DNA of 64,000 nucleotides from an uncultured Metabacillus sp. (GCF_947503125.1 NZ_CANNCR010000002.1:124001-188000); one strand, 5' to 3'; positions 47,327 through 56,361 are shown, counted from the stretch's first letter. A program made the numbers and translations. The notes: a model not told the origin generated them from the letters alone.

Positions 47327-48055
47327 TTGATAGAATTAAATAAAATACATAAAGAAGACTGTCTAGAAGGCATGAAAAAGATTGAGGACAATAGTATTAA
47401 TTTAGTCATCACCGACCCTCCTTTTAAAATAGTGCAAGGTGGAGCTAAAACAAAAGGTAAAAATGCAATGGGTGGAACATTGGCACAGGGTAAAAGTGAA
47501 GTAAGCAGTGGGACATTGTTCAAACATAATGATATTAAGTTAAGTGATTGGATTCCAGAAGTTTATCGAGTATTAGAAGATGGCGGATTCTTCTATTGTT
47601 TCATTAATAGTTTAAACCTGAATGAGCTGTTAACTGTAGCTAAACAATCAAAATTTAAATTAAATAATGTATTGGTTATGATCAAGGATAACTGTGTTGT
47701 TAATCAATGGTATATGAAGAATGTTGAATATGTAGCATTCTTTAGAAAAGGAAAGGCTAAACCGTTAAATAACAGAGGAATTAAAACCGCAACTAATGCT
47801 ACTATGCCAAGTAAATCTGAAAAGATTCATCCTACACAGAAACCATTAGATTACGTGCAAATGCTTATTGAAAACTCATCACAGGAAAATGAGATTGTAT
47901 TTGATCCTTTTATGGGAAGTGCTACTACTGCTATTGCTGCGATCAATGCGAACAGGCAATATTTAGGATTTGAATTAGACGATGAGTATTACATATTGGG
48001 CAATGAAAGAATTAATAATACATATAAAAATAAATTAATATCACACAATATATAG
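47327..48055 (+). CDS. beta-class DNA methyltransferase, DPPF type
   Basis: The gene starts with TTG after AAGGAGATG. It shares layout with its neighbour: TDPPFKI (about residues 28-34), IHPTQKP and DPFMGSATT (about 201-209). The two starts (IELNKIYNEDCLIGMKRI and IELNKIHKEDCLEGMKKI) are alike, so they arose by duplication, but the target regions differ, implying two recognition sites. A CAATATATAGTA sequence, part of the aimR/comX promoter word, overlaps its end. Confidence 0.92.
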   Translation: MIELNKIHKEDCLEGMKKIEDNSINLVITDPPFKIVQGGAKTKGKNAMGGTLAQGKSEVSSGTLFKHNDIKLSDWIPEVYRVLEDGGFFYCFINSLNLNELLTVAKQSKFKLNNVLVMIKDNCVVNQWYMKNVEYVAFFRKGKAKPLNNRGIKTATNATMPSKSEKIHPTQKPLDYVQMLIENSSQENEIVFDPFMGSATTAIAAINANRQYLGFELDDEYYILGNERINNTYKNKLISHNI

Positions 48056-48135
48056 TATTATAATTAAATAATACATACTAAATATAGATATAATTTACTA
48101 TAAAATAATTCTTGTATCGAAAGGATGGACTACAA

Positions 48136-48276
48136 ATGAAGCATCAAGTTTATGATAGTAGAACAAATGAAGTGTTATTTGAAGATGACGAACAAATTAA
48201 ATGCGTAAACTATATTTTGGACAACGTGGATGAAGATTCAGATGATTTTGATCATATTTGGATAAAAACTGTATAA
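48136..48276 (+). CDS. small acidic protein, 46 aa
   Basis: GAAAGGATGG precedes the ATG. The product is very acidic (DNVDEDSDDFDH). Unknown. Confidence 0.65.
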   Translation: MKHQVYDSRTNEVLFEDDEQIKCVNYILDNVDEDSDDFDHIWIKTV

Positions 48277-48294
48277 ATATATTGAGGTGACAAT

Positions 48295-48867
48295 TTGAAA
48301 ACATATTTTACAAGTGACACTCACTATTGGCATAAAAATATATTAAACTTTGAAAATAGACCATATGAATCTGTTGAAGAAATGACGTTTGATATGATTC
48401 AGAAATGGAATGAGCAAGTAAATAATGAAGATACTGTTTATCACTTAGGTGATTTATGTTTAGGGAATTTAGAACAAACAGTAGATGTTTTGCAACAACT
48501 AAAAGGAAAGATCATTTTAATCAAAGGGAATCACGATTTCTCAAAACATTACAAGAAAATTAATCAAATGGGATTGTTGCATGGGTATCATGAAATTGGA
48601 ATTACACTTAATTATCAAAAGCAGCAAATGTGGCTAACTCATTATCCTTTTGAAATTGGATTAAGGCCTAGAAAGTGGTCAATACATGGTCACATACATG
48701 GAAATGAATCATCTTATGATAATCAAATTAATGTTGGAGTAGATAGTCCACATTTTAAACATAAGCCTTTTGGTGAATTAATTACAATTGATGAATTATA
48801 TGAGGAAATGATGAAACGATTACCTGGAATTGAAGAGAGATATCTTAAACAGAAGATGAATAGATAA
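48295..48867 (+). CDS. metallophosphoesterase
   Basis: The gene starts with TTG after TTGAGGTGAC. The calcineurin-type metal motifs are complete: FTSDTHYWH (residues 6-14), HLGDL, KGNHD, THYPF and HGHIHG. The 190-aa size and the WHKNIL, LRPRKW segments match a phage/bacterial group of small phosphoesterases acting on nucleotides or unknown substrates. It may recycle signalling or damaged nucleotides during infection. Confidence 0.9.
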   Translation: MKTYFTSDTHYWHKNILNFENRPYESVEEMTFDMIQKWNEQVNNEDTVYHLGDLCLGNLEQTVDVLQQLKGKIILIKGNHDFSKHYKKINQMGLLHGYHEIGITLNYQKQQMWLTHYPFEIGLRPRKWSIHGHIHGNESSYDNQINVGVDSPHFKHKPFGELITIDELYEEMMKRLPGIEERYLKQKMNR

Positions 48868-48890
48868 TATAGATTGTGAGGTGAAAACAA

Positions 48891-49292
48891 ATGGGATTTA
48901 AAATACCAGAAGATAAATTAAAACCTAAACTAGAGCCTTTTGCTTCATTTAATGGTGAGCAAGTTAATCTAGACGAGTTAGAAAATCAATCATTAACTTT
49001 AGACTTCTACACAAATACAGACATCAGAGCAAACACTCCAGGACAAAATGAACTCATCAAGAAATACACCAATGAAGTTTTGGTCTATAAGTTAAATAAA
49101 CATATCCTTCCTAACTGTTCAAGTAGAGATGATATCACATATGACGGGGCTTTGCAGCTTAGATACGTACCAGAACTAATTAAAAGAATTCAAGAGTTAG
49201 AGAATGAACTATCTAAAGTGAGAGTTACATCTAGAGACAATGAACGTCAAGTAAACTACTGGCAGAATCAATATTTCAATAAGGAGTATTAA
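48891..49292 (+). CDS. hypothetical protein, 133 aa
   Basis: TGAGGTGA precedes the ATG. The C-terminal third (IKRIQELENELSKVRVTSRD) is a short coiled coil. No family recognised. Confidence 0.75.
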   Translation: MGFKIPEDKLKPKLEPFASFNGEQVNLDELENQSLTLDFYTNTDIRANTPGQNELIKKYTNEVLVYKLNKHILPNCSSRDDITYDGALQLRYVPELIKRIQELENELSKVRVTSRDNERQVNYWQNQYFNKEY

Positions 49293-49293
49293 A

Positions 49294-49443
49294 ATGAAAA
49301 CTGTTGAAGAAACTATGACATCATGTAAACAATCACTTAAGGATCATATTGAAAAACTCCAGGAGCAAAATTTTCGTGCTGCTAATATAGAGATTGAACT
49401 TCTACATTATATAAAGAAATTAATCTATGAGGAGAGACATTAA
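49294..49443 (+). CDS. small helical protein, 49 aa
   Basis: AAGGAGTATT precedes the ATG, one base after the previous stop. The product is a helix-rich peptide. Its end supplies GAGGAGAG to the next gene, which starts directly after its stop. Confidence 0.65.
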   Translation: MKTVEETMTSCKQSLKDHIEKLQEQNFRAANIEIELLHYIKKLIYEERH

Positions 49444-49656
49444 ATGGATTATAAAATAACTGATGACATCACTAAAGCAAGTCACTGGTTAGCAAAAGTG
49501 GATGAAAATAATCATCTGTCAGATGTTAGAGTAGGAGTGTTCTATCCTCTAGAATATGATCAAATTGAAGATGAATATTTCATTGTAGATGATAAAGGAG
49601 TTGCTTCTTTGATCTTTTTAGGGCATGAGGGCGATTATGTATATTTTGAAGGATAA
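49444..49656 (+). CDS. hypothetical protein, 70 aa
   Basis: GAGGAGAG in the preceding gene serves as its ribosome binding site. The beta-rich acidic product is unrecognised. Confidence 0.65.
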   Translation: MDYKITDDITKASHWLAKVDENNHLSDVRVGVFYPLEYDQIEDEYFIVDDKGVASLIFLGHEGDYVYFEG

Positions 49657-49668
49657 AGATTCTATTTT

Positions 49669-49887
49669 ATGAGTGGCAAAATGGGTGAATTAGAAATTGC
49701 AATTGAACAATTAAAATCAGAAGGTTTTAAATCAGAGGATATTAAAAAGGCACTTAACCTAATAACCAAAGAAACAATAATGCAAAAGGCAACCACTAAG
49801 AGTCTAGATGAACTTCTCGATGGATTAACCGAAGATAATCATCATGAAGAGCAAATATCAGATGTTCAAGGTGAAGAATTAATTTAA
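49669..49887 (+). CDS. small helical protein, 72 aa
   Basis: There is no good ribosome binding site; an ATG at 49681 is an alternative start. The acidic helical product may be expressed by coupling to the gene 12 bases upstream. Confidence 0.55.
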   Translation: MSGKMGELEIAIEQLKSEGFKSEDIKKALNLITKETIMQKATTKSLDELLDGLTEDNHHEEQISDVQGEELI

Positions 49888-49968
49888 ATAAAATTCCCAT
49901 TTTACCTTAATTATAAGCTAGAAAAACAGAGAATGAGTGAGTAAATGGAAGGAAAACGGAGGTTGAAA

Positions 49969-50112
49969 ATGTTTAAATACATAAAGTATGTTTACGACAC
50001 TGTTGGTTTTAACATATATTATAAGCAGTGGCCAGGATCAGATATTAGTATTTGGGATAACTGTAGTTGGGCTGCTTATAAGAGGAATATAAATAAATTT
50101 AATAAGGAGTGA
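49969..50112 (+). CDS. small protein, 47 aa
   Basis: ACGGAGGTTG precedes the ATG. The product is aromatic-rich (YYKQWPGS, then WDNCSWAAYKRN). Its last codons are formed by a copy of the dispersed motif (ATAAATAAATTTAAT), so the element overlaps coding DNA. Confidence 0.6.
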   Translation: MFKYIKYVYDTVGFNIYYKQWPGSDISIWDNCSWAAYKRNINKFNKE

Positions 50113-50116
50113 TAAT

Positions 50117-50443
50117 GTGTATTTATCAAAACATCCTGTAATTAGTAAAGAAGGAAATGAATACAGAGTTGATGTTGCAGAAATTGAATTTGGCTACATA
50201 GGTGTTGCAATTTATAAATATGTCGGATTATCTAAGTTTAGGAAAAGAGAAAAGTTTAAAGTTCTTTATGGCGGAAGTATATGGGATAGACATTACGATC
50301 CAAGTAAATATAATTATGATTATGTGAAAATGGCTAAAACACAAGTAGAACATTATGAAGGCTTATTAAAGACAGAAGAGAAGAATACGAGGGCTCATAG
50401 CGATGGAATTGAAAAATTTAATTCCTGGAACGGCAAGTGTTAA
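50117..50443 (+). CDS. hypothetical protein, 108 aa, GTG start
   Basis: TAAGGAGTG precedes the GTG and overlaps the end of the previous gene. Aromatic, basic product without recognised family. Confidence 0.7.
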   Translation: MYLSKHPVISKEGNEYRVDVAEIEFGYIGVAIYKYVGLSKFRKREKFKVLYGGSIWDRHYDPSKYNYDYVKMAKTQVEHYEGLLKTEEKNTRAHSDGIEKFNSWNGKC

Positions 50444-50531
50444 TTTCAATAAAATAAAGATTTTATTCTAAATATAAGAATGGAAAATGGAGCATTTGCG
50501 AGAAAAACGGAGAATGAGAGAGGTGTGAATA

Positions 50532-50897
50532 TTGACCAAAGAAGAAAGTTTGATTACATGGGGAAAGATAAAGGATGAATATGGTGTAGGTAGAACTGAA
50601 GAGATATTTGGTATAAATGATCCTGTAGAATACCAATGTGATTTTATAACTAAAATCAAAGATAGAGTAGGCAGCATAGAAGTAGAAGCTGATGTAAAAA
50701 GACGAGATGAGGATGATTTAGAGGTATTAAGTGATAAGTTACATTCAATTAGATATGAAGTTTACGGTCTTGAAGATGATATTGAAAAGATCAGAGGTGC
50801 AATTGAAGATGTTAGAGAATGGGGTACTCAATGGAAAGAGTTATGTAAAAAGATAATACTGGATCATAAAATAGATATTAATGAAATTGAATTATAA
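50532..50897 (+). CDS. hypothetical protein, 121 aa, TTG start
   Basis: GAGAGGTG precedes the TTG. Its leader (GAAAAACGGAGAATGAG at about 50503) repeats that of the 49969 gene (about 49921), suggesting local duplication of a promoter-leader segment. The product is helical and acidic with coiled-coil potential at residues 70-95. Confidence 0.7.
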   Translation: MTKEESLITWGKIKDEYGVGRTEEIFGINDPVEYQCDFITKIKDRVGSIEVEADVKRRDEDDLEVLSDKLHSIRYEVYGLEDDIEKIRGAIEDVREWGTQWKELCKKIILDHKIDINEIEL

Positions 50898-50924
50898 GTT
50901 TTATAAATAAATTTAATTATTATA

Positions 50925-50953
50925 TTGATTAATAAGGATAAATTTAATATAAT
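50925..50953 (+). promoter_or_regulatory. promoter with GATAAATTTAATAT at its -10 side
   Basis: TTGATT and TATAAT are 17 bp apart; GATAAATTTAAT is shifted so that it overlaps the -10 box. A second copy (TAAATAAATTTAAT) lies about 35 bp upstream (50903 on). Confidence 0.75.
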
Positions 50954-50972
50954 GAAATCAAGGAGGTAGAAA

Positions 50973-51635
50973 ATGAACAAGGATAAATACTCATTAAACG
51001 AACCAACTTCAAATTACACCAAGTTGAGACAGTTGGATAATTACATGACAGGTCACAAAGGATATATTGCCGGTGGAGTTTTCAAGAATATCTTCAACAA
51101 TGAGAACTTTAAAGATGTAGATATTTTCTTTGAGAGTGAAAGAGATTATCTTGAAGCTGTTGAACTATTTAAGAAAGATGACAAGTACAAATCAAGTTAT
51201 AAAAATAATAAGGTAACAGCATATAGAAATATTGAAACCGGAGTTACAGTTGAGCTAATTAAACATAAATTTAAATCACCTTTAGATATGATTGATGAAT
51301 TTGATTTTACTATTACACAGTTTGTTTGCTATAAGGTTGATGTACATGGTGAAAAGAATGAGTTTTTCGGAGTAGATGAAGTTGGATATGTTGAATGGAA
51401 AGTAGCATATCATAAGAAATTCTTTGAACATTTACATATGAAACGGTTAGTTATTGATCAAGAAATGCAAAATATTATTCTACCAGTTAACACGTTTAAT
51501 AGGATGTTCCGTTATGCGAGATACGGATATTTCCCTTGTAGAGAAACGAAAGCTAAGATTATTGAAGCATTGAGAAATGTTCCAAGTTTTTCGGATGAAA
51601 TGTTAGCTATGGAACTGTATAACGGATTGGATTAA
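50973..51635 (+). CDS. nucleotidyltransferase-like protein
   Basis: AGGAGG precedes the ATG. Residues about 28-52 hold GYIAGGVFKNIF followed by FKDVDIFFES, matching the GG-x8-12-DxD core of the DNA polymerase beta-type nucleotidyltransferase fold, as in poly(A) polymerases and phage relatives. The rest is a helical domain. Substrate unknown. Confidence 0.75.
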   Translation: MNKDKYSLNEPTSNYTKLRQLDNYMTGHKGYIAGGVFKNIFNNENFKDVDIFFESERDYLEAVELFKKDDKYKSSYKNNKVTAYRNIETGVTVELIKHKFKSPLDMIDEFDFTITQFVCYKVDVHGEKNEFFGVDEVGYVEWKVAYHKKFFEHLHMKRLVIDQEMQNIILPVNTFNRMFRYARYGYFPCRETKAKIIEALRNVPSFSDEMLAMELYNGLD

Positions 51636-51694
51636 TTCTGTATCAAAACGATATTTTAAACAAATAAATTTAATATAAAAATGGAGGAATACAT

Positions 51695-52072
51695 ATGGAG
51701 TACGGTGATTTAAAGGATTTAAACAAGCATTTACTTTACAAACGCATTGTAGAATGGAATAAAGATAAACTCATATTAGATGATGGAACAGTTATTACTC
51801 TTGAAATGAGTGAGAGCGATTGTTGTGCTTACGCAGGAGGGAATTTTAGCAATGTTGAATTAGATGCGGTAATTACAAACGTAGAAGTCGGAGAACAAGT
51901 TAATATTCCTGACTTTGATACAACTGTAAACGAAGTTAAAGTAACATTGTTTCATAACCAAAATCCAATTGCTTTAGCTGAAATGACAGCAGATGCAGGT
52001 AACGGAGGGTATTATTATTCTGTAGGATCATTTGTTGTAAACGGAATACACTTCCCAATTGTAGATGCTTAA
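51695..52072 (+). CDS. hypothetical phage protein, perhaps DUF7448-like
   Basis: TGGAGG precedes the ATG. The beta-rich 125-aa product has DDGTVITLEMSESDCCAYAG in its middle; this SDCCA pattern recurs in small phage proteins that I associate, without certainty, with DUF7448. Function unknown. Confidence 0.7.
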   Translation: MEYGDLKDLNKHLLYKRIVEWNKDKLILDDGTVITLEMSESDCCAYAGGNFSNVELDAVITNVEVGEQVNIPDFDTTVNEVKVTLFHNQNPIALAEMTADAGNGGYYYSVGSFVVNGIHFPIVDA

Positions 52073-52104
52073 ATTGTTTAAAAGTAATTTTTTAAGGAGT
52101 GTTA

Positions 52105-52275
52105 ATGATGGACTTAACTTTAGGAATGATGCTCGGTATTGGAATATTTGGATTAGGTATAGCAATTGGATGGCACATGAGAAAAGGTGTTATTGAAGAA
52201 TTGGATTATAAACTAAGGGGAATTCATGAAAATCTAGATATTACAAAGGAATGGGTAAGAAAATCAACTAAATAA
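52105..52275 (+). CDS. small membrane protein, 56 aa
   Basis: TTAAGGAGTG precedes the ATG pair at 52105 and 52108. Residues 4-24 (LTLGMMLGIGIFGLGIAIGW) form one membrane helix, followed by a charged cytoplasmic tail. Confidence 0.65.
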   Translation: MMDLTLGMMLGIGIFGLGIAIGWHMRKGVIEELDYKLRGIHENLDITKEWVRKSTK

Positions 52276-52308
52276 AAGCAATCTTTCATGGAGAAATGAG
52301 GTGATTAT

Positions 52309-52452
52309 GTGGAATTAAATGAAATAATTGAACAGCACATATCTAATGGCGGAATTGTTGAGAGAAACATTGAACATACATATTATTATAAGCTGATTGA
52401 TGGCGAAGTCGAAAAGATTTATGGAGATTATGAGGTTATCAGGTTTAAATAA
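52309..52452 (+). CDS. small protein, 47 aa, GTG start
   Basis: TGAGGTGA precedes the GTG; an overlapping ATG at 52307 gives only three codons. Beta-alpha product without known family. Confidence 0.6.
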   Translation: MELNEIIEQHISNGGIVERNIEHTYYYKLIDGEVEKIYGDYEVIRFK

Positions 52453-52486
52453 AAGGAACATTTTAATGAGAAAGGTGATAAAAATT

Positions 52487-52633
52487 ATGAAAATTGAACT
52501 AAATAAAAATGAATATAAACTCATCAGAAAAGCCCTTGAATCAAGGTATTATTTAGCCAAAGATGAGGGTGATTATGAAGAAATGGATTTAATCACTAAA
52601 TTAGAAGAAAAATTGATAAAAAATTCTAAATAA
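52487..52633 (+). CDS. small helical protein, 48 aa
   Basis: AAAGGTGA lies 9 bases before the ATG at 52487; an in-frame ATG at 52466 with AAAAGGA is an alternative. The product (IELNKNEYKLIRKALESRYY) is a charged helix, a type common in phage early regions. Confidence 0.6.
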   Translation: MKIELNKNEYKLIRKALESRYYLAKDEGDYEEMDLITKLEEKLIKNSK

Positions 52634-52678
52634 AAGACAAGTTTTAATGTAAATAAATTTAATGTGAAAGGAGTAATT

Positions 52679-53764
52679 ATGAATAAACTTACATACTATG
52701 CTGACCCAAAAGACACAAGTATTACAGTGAACGATGGAAAGAAAGACCTTCTTGACAAAGTGTTTGGTCTACTTGAGTCTAGAGGATTTAAAATTCAAAC
52801 AGATCAAAGAATTCTTAAAGAAGCGCCTATTTTGGCAGACAGTTATTGGGAAGGTATCAAAGGAGATTTACAGTTTAAGTCTCATATCTATCCGGCAGGA
52901 TTTGATATAAAGTTTTTTCAAGAAATAGTAACTGAAAATAGACATGGTGGATATTATGACTTTGATAAATTAGAAAAGATGCCTTACCTGGTTAAATGTG
53001 AATTCAAGATTGTGCGAAAACTGATCTGCGAATTAATAGAATCAGAGGGGTTTTCTAATCGAGCAGAACCAGAGTTTAAAGGTTCCTATGACAAAGTAAT
53101 GTACAAAATTAAAAGTTGTTGGCACTACGAAGAAGGTAAGGAGCTTCCTAGTTTTGAATTTCCCTCCTACAATGCTAAAGATAGAGATGATAAGCAATTA
53201 TATAACGGTCAAATGAAGTATTTTCGTGATCGAAAAGGACGTTTGAAGCGAGGGATTATTTATCACAACATCAATAATATGTGGTGGGTTATTCTAAATA
53301 AGAAAGATTACACAAATATTGGTGCATTTCAGTTATTTGATTTAACGACTGAAGAGGATCGAATTCCTAAAATTTATAGTCGAGTAATACCACATAGAGT
53401 CAGAGCAGAAAAGGCTAGAACTCGTTTTAACGAAGAGTTTAGCTATTCAATGATAAATGAAGTACATATGAATCATCTGAGATTACTTGTTTCTAATGAA
53501 TTAGTAAACCATGATAAGGAAATAAATTTGTCTATAAGAGCGCCTCGAAAGAAAGATACTGACATCCTGAAAAGAAAAGGGTTAAGGTATACAGCGATTA
53601 CAGTAAAAGGATCATATTTTGATAGAAGAGAAGGTATTACGTTTAATCAAGATGGCTTCATAGGATTTGCTGGTTGGGCATCTGGATACAATTTAAAACC
53701 TTTTGTAGATGCTTTTGAAAAGTGGATGGATTGGCTAAATGAAGTTGTTGAACGAGCAGCTTAA
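52679..53764 (+). CDS. hypothetical protein, 361 aa
   Basis: GAAAGGAGT precedes the ATG at 52679. The protein is rich in Lys, Tyr and Trp; its C-terminus (GFIGFAGWASGYNLKPFVDA) is distinctive. No catalytic motif could be identified. It is the largest unknown of the 48-56 kb block and is followed at 17 bases by another unknown. Confidence 0.75.
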   Translation: MNKLTYYADPKDTSITVNDGKKDLLDKVFGLLESRGFKIQTDQRILKEAPILADSYWEGIKGDLQFKSHIYPAGFDIKFFQEIVTENRHGGYYDFDKLEKMPYLVKCEFKIVRKLICELIESEGFSNRAEPEFKGSYDKVMYKIKSCWHYEEGKELPSFEFPSYNAKDRDDKQLYNGQMKYFRDRKGRLKRGIIYHNINNMWWVILNKKDYTNIGAFQLFDLTTEEDRIPKIYSRVIPHRVRAEKARTRFNEEFSYSMINEVHMNHLRLLVSNELVNHDKEINLSIRAPRKKDTDILKRKGLRYTAITVKGSYFDRREGITFNQDGFIGFAGWASGYNLKPFVDAFEKWMDWLNEVVERAA

Positions 53765-53781
53765 TAAGGAGGAATAGATAG

Positions 53782-54168
53782 TTGGAAACAGGTAAATGGT
53801 CTTTTAATGAACTCAATAGTGAAATTTGGTGGCACGATCAATACGAAACTATGGAAGAAGCAATTGCAGCAGGAAGAGAATATTTTAAACATGAATATCA
53901 AGAATATGATAAAGATAAATTTAACGTTGGCCAATCTGACGAAGTTCCTGTTGGGGTAAATGTAGACAGAATTCTAGAGGATATAGGTGAAAATGTTTAT
54001 GATGAAGTTGGTGATGTTGCAGAAGACTATCTGCGAGATGTAACAATTTCTCAAGCTAGAGAATTAGAAAAGGAATTAGATGAGGTTTTACATAAGTGGA
54101 TGGACAAACACAAACATAAACCTAACTTTTGGCGAGTTATTAATATTAAAGAAGTGTCTGTACTATAA
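53782..54168 (+). CDS. hypothetical acidic protein, 128 aa, TTG start
   Basis: AAGGAGG precedes the TTG. The acidic, helical product starts with METGKWSFNE (TTG read as Met) and contains EIWWHDQYETMEEAIAAGRE. Unknown; probably co-transcribed with the preceding gene. Confidence 0.7.
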   Translation: METGKWSFNELNSEIWWHDQYETMEEAIAAGREYFKHEYQEYDKDKFNVGQSDEVPVGVNVDRILEDIGENVYDEVGDVAEDYLRDVTISQARELEKELDEVLHKWMDKHKHKPNFWRVINIKEVSVL

Positions 54169-54212
54169 CTAATTTTAGATACAATCAAGTTTTTATAGAG
54201 AGGGGAAATGCT

Positions 54213-54794
54213 ATGACATGTATTGTCGGATTAGTTTATGATGGAATTACATACATAGGTGGAGATTCATTAGGATCAAATGGACATTCAAAAGTCATTA
54301 GAAGAGATAAGAAAGTATTTAAACTTAAAGACACTCCTAACGCAATTTTAGGATATACAAGTTCATTTAGGATGGGTCAGTTACTAATGTATGCAACAGG
54401 ATTAATTGACAACAGAGATGAGCCGAATATTGATCATGAATATTTAGTAACTAGATTTATTCCAAATGTAACAAGTTTATTTGAACGTGGTGGATATTCA
54501 AGGAACAATAGCGGTGAAAAAATAGGAGGAGAATTCTTACTTGGATATACGGATAAATTATACAAAATTTCATCAGACTTCCAAGTAGGTGAATCTTTTG
54601 ATAATTATAGTGCTTGTGGATGTGGTGAAGACTTTGCATTGGGATCATTACATTCGACAGAAGGAACAAACTTAACTCCAGAAGAAAGAATACTTAAAGC
54701 ATTACAGGCAGCGAGCCAATTTAGCACAGGAGTGGCACCACCTTATTACATACTCAATACGAATAATGATAAAGTTGTAGAGTTTAAGAATTAA
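54213..54794 (+). CDS. HslV-like (proteasome-type) Ntn-hydrolase
   Basis: GAGGGGAAATG precedes the ATG. The start MTCIVGLVYDGITYIGGDS matches HslV and proteasome beta subunits. After removal of Met the catalytic set Thr1, Asp17 and Lys33 is in register (Thr2, Asp18, Lys34 in the encoded sequence). The 193-aa length fits HslV. No HslU-like ATPase is in the window. It could act as a compartmental peptidase alone or with host HslU (ClpY); this partner is inferred. Confidence 0.85.
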   Translation: MTCIVGLVYDGITYIGGDSLGSNGHSKVIRRDKKVFKLKDTPNAILGYTSSFRMGQLLMYATGLIDNRDEPNIDHEYLVTRFIPNVTSLFERGGYSRNNSGEKIGGEFLLGYTDKLYKISSDFQVGESFDNYSACGCGEDFALGSLHSTEGTNLTPEERILKALQAASQFSTGVAPPYYILNTNNDKVVEFKN

Positions 54795-54825
54795 TTACTA
54801 TTTTAAAAGGAGAGGAAAATAAACC

Positions 54826-55290
54826 ATGAAAAAGAATAGTGTGAAAAAGAATAAGATTTGGAAAACCTTGAAGACTGGTTTTAAAATCCTGTTTATTCTG
54901 ATTCTGCTGTTCTTGTTAATATCTCTCATAAACGATCTAATGAATACAAACGCAGCCTTAATTGAAAAAGTGACTCAACAAGGAAAACATATCGATATGC
55001 TACAAGGACAGCTTTCAGAATTAACTCAAGTGAATGCAGATTATCAGATTCAATTAAACTTAGCTGAAACAAAAATCGAAACGTTAAAAGAACAAATAAA
55101 AATATCAATCAATAACCAACCTATTAATCAACCTGTTGAAACAGTGGAGTCAGTTGAACCAAGAGTGGTAACAGAAGAGGATTTAAAGGCTGAAATTGAA
55201 CCTCAGTTGAAGTTACCCAATGTTCCAGTACTTCCTGTAGTATTAGTTGGAGTGTTATCGCTTTTTAAAACTTTAATACCTGCTTATTAA
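54826..55290 (+). CDS. membrane-anchored coiled-coil protein, 154 aa
   Basis: AAAAGGAGAGG precedes the ATG. Basic N-terminus, one helix at residues 20-39, a coiled coil at about 45-90 (KHIDMLQGQLSELTQVNADY), a Pro/Val-rich stretch and a second hydrophobic segment at about 134-150. Layout resembles the 15425 product at smaller size. Unknown. Confidence 0.75.
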   Translation: MKKNSVKKNKIWKTLKTGFKILFILILLFLLISLINDLMNTNAALIEKVTQQGKHIDMLQGQLSELTQVNADYQIQLNLAETKIETLKEQIKISINNQPINQPVETVESVEPRVVTEEDLKAEIEPQLKLPNVPVLPVVLVGVLSLFKTLIPAY

Positions 55291-55358
55291 TAAAGATTGA
55301 TTACATACATATATAAATTAAATATATACATAAAATCATCTGAGAAGGAGGAACAACA

Positions 55359-55550
55359 ATGAACTACAGGGAAGAATCCAAAATGGTTTATGAACAATCA
55401 CTTAGAGCTTACGGTTACTCAGATAAAATAATTAATCTCTTATTGATTGGATTTGATACTGGTTATTCTACAGGTCTACTGAATGGATCTGACAGGAATG
55501 AACAGGTTGAAATGCTTAAGAAGTTGTTGAATGAAGAGGTTGTTAATTAA
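55359..55550 (+). CDS. small protein, 63 aa
   Basis: GAAGGAGG precedes the ATG. Helical product with a central hydrophobic stretch (IINLLLIGFDTGYSTGLL). Unknown. Confidence 0.7.
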   Translation: MNYREESKMVYEQSLRAYGYSDKIINLLLIGFDTGYSTGLLNGSDRNEQVEMLKKLLNEEVVN

Positions 55551-55577
55551 AGTAAATTTAATATGAGGTGATTTGAT

Positions 55578-55733
55578 ATGTATTACGTATTATGGGTTAT
55601 GCTGATTTTATCTATATTTGCATTGTTTGTTGTAGATAGCTCTATATATCCAGTTGGAGCACTCGGTAATTTAGGTATCTTTGCAGTATGTTCAATATGC
55701 CTAACTTGGCTGAAAGTTTCGGAAAAAGAATAA
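55578..55733 (+). CDS. small membrane protein, 51 aa
   Basis: TGAGGTGATTTG precedes the ATG. Two hydrophobic helices (residues 3-19 and 28-45). Unknown. Confidence 0.65.
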   Translation: MYYVLWVMLILSIFALFVVDSSIYPVGALGNLGIFAVCSICLTWLKVSEKE

Positions 55734-55772
55734 ATTGATGATTTTAATTAGACTTAATAAGGAGGTAAGTAA

Positions 55773-55943
55773 ATGATTGTTTCAGCATGGATATTATTAA
55801 TTCCGTTTGGCTTGTTATCGGTTTTAACTTGGTTAAGTATATTTTTGCAACCTAAAATGAATAATGTCACAACAAGGGCATGGGTAATTGTATTTGTTTC
55901 AACACTAATTACTGCAATTTCAGCAGGAATTATATTTAGATAA
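55773..55943 (+). CDS. small membrane protein, 56 aa
   Basis: AAGGAGG precedes the ATG. Two hydrophobic helices (about residues 4-24 and 35-54). It follows another two-helix protein, forming a pair. Confidence 0.65.
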   Translation: MIVSAWILLIPFGLLSVLTWLSIFLQPKMNNVTTRAWVIVFVSTLITAISAGIIFR

Positions 55944-55971
55944 AAACAAACTTTTATTGAAAGGAGTTAAT

Positions 55972-56361
55972 ATGGATTCATATAATGAAGCAAAGAAGCG
56001 CATGCCTACTCAACGAGAACAAATATTAAATAAACTAAGGGATGCCGGAGATAAAGGAGTAACTAACACAGAATTATTGGAGATTGCTATTCGTTATACT
56101 GCTCGTCTTCATGAGTTATATCAACAGGGGTATATTATTGAAACAGTATCAATTAATGATGGAGTTTATAATTACATACTTAAAGGTGAGCCAGAGGGAG
56201 AAACAAGTGTATCTGCTGCCGTAGATATATTGGCCGAAAGATTAAATCATGAATACAGTCTTGGTTTAGATCCAGGACAATTAAAGGAACTATTAGTAGA
56301 TAGTGGGTTAAGAGTGTGTAGAAAATCCGGATCATATAAGAGAAGTAAGAGTGCAGTTTAA
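55972..56361 (+). CDS. winged-helix protein, 129 aa
   Basis: GAAAGGAG precedes the ATG at 55972. Residues 12-70 (PTQREQILNKLRDAGDKGVT, then NTELLEIAIRYTARLHELYQ and a beta hairpin) form a winged-helix DNA-binding domain of the kind found in phage early regulators and nuclease accessory proteins. The C-terminal half is an unrecognised helical domain. Confidence 0.75.
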   Translation: MDSYNEAKKRMPTQREQILNKLRDAGDKGVTNTELLEIAIRYTARLHELYQQGYIIETVSINDGVYNYILKGEPEGETSVSAAVDILAERLNHEYSLGLDPGQLKELLVDSGLRVCRKSGSYKRSKSAV

